DNA from: an uncultured Oscillospiraceae bacterium
Lineage (GTDB): Bacteria > Bacillota > Clostridia > Oscillospirales > Oscillospiraceae
NCBI GenBank assembly: GCA_910585265.1
Contig: CAJUCA010000040.1
Span: forward strand, 1 to 29,335
DNA length: 29,335 bases
Reading direction: 5' to 3'
The notes below the pieces were generated by a model. It saw only the letters and a list, made by a program, of their open reading frames with translations, was not told where the DNA came from and did not search any database. The position numbers and the translations under genes are program-made. Positions 26,921 through 29,335 of the stretch are shown here, one piece after another (the first letter of the stretch is position 1; each line of letters begins with the position of its first letter).

Positions 26921-27862
26921 TCAGCTCAGACGCAGAATGGTCAGGGACGCCCCGGCGGACCCGGGCAGCAGCGTGGCCCCCGACACCACGCCGAACATTT
27001 GCAGGGAGACGGTGTCCCCGGCGTTCAAGTCCAGCAGAAGCTCGTTGGAGAAGTGGCTCAGGGACAGCAGCGGGGCCACCGTGGAGGCGGTGATGGGCGC
27101 GCCGTTGATGAGCAGGCGGGTGCCGCTGGCCAAGCCCGCCGTGGTGTTGATGTCATAGGAGAGCTGGTAGCGTCCAGTGGTGTTCACCGTGAAGATGGTC
27201 CCGGCCCCGTTGACGGTGATGTCCGGGGACAGCAGCTGGGCGTCGGGCAGGGGCACCAGGGTGCCCCCCAGGACGACGGCGATCAGCGAGCCGCTGGTGT
27301 TGGCGGCGTAGGCGGAGGTGGCGGTGGCATTGGGCCCGGTGGGTCCGGTGGGGCCGGTGGCTCCCGTGGCACCAACGGCTCCGTCCGCGCCCGTGGCCCC
27401 GGCGGCCCCGGTGGCACCCGCGGCTCCATCGGCCCCGGCAGGGCCTGTGGCCCCGGTAGCCCCGGTGGCTCCGGTGGCACCCGTGGCCCCGGTGGCTCCG
27501 GTGGCCCCGGTGGGACCGCCCGCAGGGCCGGTGGCTCCCGTGGGCCCGGTGGCTCCGGTGGGGCCCTGCATGGGGGAGGCGGTGAGCGCGCCCTGCATCT
27601 TGGCCTTCAAAAAGATCTGGTTCTGCGCGGCGGTCTCCAGCAGGCTCCGGACGCTCTCGTTGGCGGACAGCACGTCGCTCACGGTGGCGGCGGGGCCGCT
27701 GAGGCCCGGGATGGTGCCCAGAATATATTGCAGCTTTTCGCCCTCGGCGTTGAGGATGTGGCTCAGGCCCAGCTCCTCCATGGCGATGGAGGAGAGGATC
27801 TGGTTGACCGCGTCCTCCCGCTGAATGGGCGGATCAATATTGGAAAAACTTGGCATGGACAT
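26921..27862 (-). CDS. Collagen-like spore-surface protein (BclA-like), first gene
   Basis: 313 residues with the same architecture: leader (1-98, SIAMEELGLSHILNAEGEKL), collagen-type repeats (about 100-177, including nine consecutive GAT triplets) and a BclA-like C-terminal domain (about 180-313) ending ASLTILRLS. The start at 27862 was chosen for its AAAGGAGA site and because the divergent relative begins with the same MSMPSF. A longer frame to 28183 would run through the promoter region. It is the first gene of the operon, preceded by a sigma-K-like promoter. The two collagen genes look like a recent duplication with diverged repeats. Confidence 0.88.
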   Translation of the reverse strand: MSMPSFSNIDPPIQREDAVNQILSSIAMEELGLSHILNAEGEKLQYILGTIPGLSGPAATVSDVLSANESVRSLLETAAQNQIFLKAKMQGALTASPMQGPTGATGPTGATGPAGGPTGATGATGATGATGATGATGATGPAGADGAAGATGAAGATGADGAVGATGATGPTGPTGPNATATSAYAANTSGSLIAVVLGGTLVPLPDAQLLSPDITVNGAGTIFTVNTTGRYQLSYDINTTAGLASGTRLLINGAPITASTVAPLLSLSHFSNELLLDLNAGDTVSLQMFGVVSGATLLPGSAGASLTILRLS

Positions 27863-27946
27863 AAATAACGTGTCTCCTTTCAAGCCTGGGGCGCGGGCCG
27901 GAACAGCGGCGCAGGGCAGAAGTGCCCTCCGGCGTTGCGCCCATGG

Positions 27947-27974
27947 TATCCTATGCTCCAGTTCTACGGCGGGT
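27947..27974 (-). promoter_or_regulatory. Sigma-K-like promoter of the collagen-like operon
   Basis: On the minus strand AC (27973-27974), 17 bases, CATAGGATA (27947-27955), an exact fit to AC-N17-CATANNNTA. It indicates expression in the mother cell late in sporulation. The leader to the start codon is about 80 bases. Confidence 0.65.
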
Positions 27975-27982
27975 GCGGGCGG

Positions 27983-28010
27983 ACCAGGACGATTTCCGGG
28001 GCATAGGATG
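27983..28010 (+). promoter_or_regulatory. Sigma-K-like promoter of the Cys/Pro-rich gene
   Basis: AC (27983-27984), 17 bases, CATAGGATG (28002-28010), one mismatch to the sigma-K -10 pattern. It lies back to back with the minus-strand promoter; the two -35 elements are only 8 bases apart. Confidence 0.55.
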
Positions 28011-28078
28011 GAACGGCGGCAGGGCGGCCCTGCCGCACATCCCGCCCCGGGCCGGGGCGGTACTATGGAGTATCTCAT

Positions 28079-28951
28079 ATGTCGATGCCTTCTTTTCCCC
28101 CCAACGGGGCTGATTTGACGCGGGAGGAAGCCCTGACCATGATCATCGCCTCCATCGCCATGGAGGAGCTGGCCTTGAGCCATATTCTCAACGCCGAGGG
28201 CGAGAAGCTACAGTACATCCTGGGCACCCTGCCGGGGACGAAGCCCTGCGCCTGTCCCCAGGACGTGCTGGCGGTGAACAAGAGCGTGGCCTCCCTGCTG
28301 GACGTGGTGGCCCAGAACCAGATGCTGCTGAAGGGCAAGCTGGAAAAGGTGCTGGAGGCCTGCCCCGCCCCGCCCCCTCCCGCCCCGCCCCCCTGGGGGC
28401 CGGGACCGTGCCCGCCCCCTTGTCCGCCTGTCTGTCCTCCGCCCTGCCCGCCGGAATACCGTCCGCCCTGTCCCCCGGACTGCCGCCCACCCTGCCCGCC
28501 GCCCTGCGGCACGGGGAGCGGGAGCAGGTGCAGCCTCCGCCTCGTGGAGCGGCAGCCGGGACTGCTCTGGACGCCGGGGTGCCGTCTGCCCTGGCAGCAG
28601 CAGGCTGTGCGGGGGGGCTGTATCTGCTGGAGCGCGTGTAATCCCACCCAGATCCGGCTGGAGCGGCAGCGGAGCTATGCCGTCCGGTGTACGCTCACCG
28701 CCCGCGCCATGCCCCCGGCACAGGGGGAAGGCGTGATCCAGCTCAGGCAGACCCCCTGCGGGGCGTTTACGGACACACCGCCCCTGCGGTTCCCCCTGGA
28801 GCGCATGGCCTGCGACTGCCCCACCCTTTCCTATGCCGCCGTGCTCTGTCCCCGGGCGGGCGGGGTTGGATCGGCGGAGCTGTCCCTGGTGCTGGATACC
28901 CGGAATGCCCTGTGCGTGGAGCGGGCGGTTCTGGATGTGGTGGAGCTTTGA
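28079..28951 (+). CDS. Cys/Pro-rich spore-surface protein with collagen-family leader
   Basis: 290 residues. The leader (1-95, MSMPSF then SIAMEELALSHILNAEGEKL) is nearly the same as in the two collagen-like proteins, but the collagen block is replaced by a Pro/Cys low-complexity region (about 95-143, PCPPPCPP-type repeats), followed by a Cys-containing globular domain (144-290) rich in beta-prone segments. Many cysteines suggest disulfide cross-linking in the spore coat or exosporium. GGAG lies 9 bases before the ATG. It is divergent from the collagen operon and ends before a strong terminator. No enzyme motif is seen; a structural spore role is inferred from leader, composition and promoter. 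Confidence 0.8.
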   Translation: MSMPSFPPNGADLTREEALTMIIASIAMEELALSHILNAEGEKLQYILGTLPGTKPCACPQDVLAVNKSVASLLDVVAQNQMLLKGKLEKVLEACPAPPPPAPPPWGPGPCPPPCPPVCPPPCPPEYRPPCPPDCRPPCPPPCGTGSGSRCSLRLVERQPGLLWTPGCRLPWQQQAVRGGCICWSACNPTQIRLERQRSYAVRCTLTARAMPPAQGEGVIQLRQTPCGAFTDTPPLRFPLERMACDCPTLSYAAVLCPRAGGVGSAELSLVLDTRNALCVERAVLDVVEL

Positions 28952-29018
28952 GCTGGGGGGGCTGTATTTTCTGGTGGTATGCCGTTTGGACGGGGGGATT
29001 TTTGCGGGAAAGTTCAAT

Positions 29019-29067
29019 GCGGAAGAAGGCACGGCTGGCCGCCGTGCCTTCTTCCGCAGGTTTTTTT
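29019..29067 (+). terminator. Strong terminator of the Cys/Pro-rich gene
   Basis: A perfect 17-bp stem (29019-29035 with 29041-29057) around a 5-base loop, then AGG and seven Ts. Confidence 0.92.
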
Positions 29068-29162
29068 GACTGGTGATTGTTTGGCGTAGTACGGTAAAAC
29101 CGCTGTCTGCAAACAATGCCGCGCCTTGGTTCCGCGGGGAATGGAGGGGCGGCGGAACGTGA

Positions 29163-29225
29163 AAAAATACCCGCCAGCGCGCGGTTTTCGGCAGGGCCGG
29201 AAACGGAACGGCGGCGGGTATTTTT
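29163..29225. terminator. Second, bidirectional terminator
   Basis: AAAAATACCCGCC (29163-29175) pairs with GGCGGGTATTTTT (29213-29225), with an inner stem GTTTTCGGC/GCCGGAAAC. A and T runs on both sides allow termination in either direction. It may serve a minus-strand gene outside the window. Between 29068 and 29162 nothing was recognised. Confidence 0.75.
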
Positions 29226-29293
29226 GAGCTGGCTTGTCACTACGAAATCACTATTTCTGAAAAGCGTTGCGGAACAACAGGTTTAGGCCTTGT

Positions 29294-29322
29294 TTGAAAA
29301 ATCAAGGAAGGTGTGCTAAATC
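29294..29322 (+). promoter_or_regulatory. Possible promoter leading out of the window
   Basis: TTGAAA (29294-29299), 17 bases, TAAATC (29317-29322) in an AT-rich stretch at the right edge. No start codon is visible before the window ends. Confidence 0.35.
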
Positions 29323-29335
29323 AACAAAATAGCGA

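Noticed and set aside
27318..27580. Short tandem repeat block that could look like a CRISPR array
   Set aside because: It is the in-frame Gly-x-y triplet repeat of a collagen-like protein; there are no unique spacers. The same applies to 26390-26600.

Overview
The window comes from a high-GC, spore-forming member of the Clostridia, most like the gut Oscillospiraceae (Flavonifractor/Lawsonibacter type). This is inferred from the dipicolinate synthase pair dpaAB, BclA-like collagen-repeat spore-surface proteins, sigma-K-like promoters, strong AGGAGG ribosome binding sites and GC-rich codon use. No rRNA or tRNA gene and no CRISPR array was seen.

Layout. Positions 1-2308 (minus strand): a cut-off small membrane protein, pncB and rubrerythrin. 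Positions 2454-3898 (plus): dpaA-dpaB. Positions about 4045-12888: an integrated filamentous phage (inovirus-like prophage, about 8.8 kb) sitting between dpaB and the promoter of corA. Positions 12899-15777 (plus): corA with a long structured leader, a LytTR regulator/DUF3021 pair, a structured intergenic element, and two tiny membrane proteins. Positions 15779-23579 (minus): polA, a nucleoside phosphorylase, a methyltransferase, rimI, two double-GNAT acetyltransferases and tsaD, apparently one long transcript. Positions 23738-25741 (minus): a PAP2 phosphatase and a family 2 glycosyltransferase. Positions 25900-28951: two collagen-like exosporium-type proteins (minus) and a divergent Cys/Pro-rich relative (plus), driven by back-to-back sigma-K-like promoters. 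The last 380 bases hold two strong terminators and a possible promoter leading out of the window.

The prophage. Its minus strand carries, in transcription order: a putative ssDNA-binding protein, a 29-residue peptide, a rolling-circle replication initiator, a likely major coat protein, three small proteins, a large signal-peptide/C-anchored adsorption-type protein, three more small membrane proteins, and a Zot-type assembly ATPase. Several of these genes are shorter than 60 codons and rest on good ribosome binding sites and overlapping stops and starts. Its plus strand carries a 56-residue protein, a ribbon-helix-helix/coiled-coil protein and an IS30-family DDE transposase (probable integrase), plus a separate AT-rich pair of small membrane proteins with its own strong promoter.

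The most unusual signal is a family of five 54-55 bp elements found only inside the prophage. Each has the arms TGTAACACA and TGTGTTACA about 36 bases apart, with a different GC-rich, self-complementary core. They sit at module borders. Three different plus-strand genes (RHH protein, transposase, membrane protein) end with the TAA inside the left arm, an arrangement like gene cassettes with recombination sites. I do not recognise this element family.
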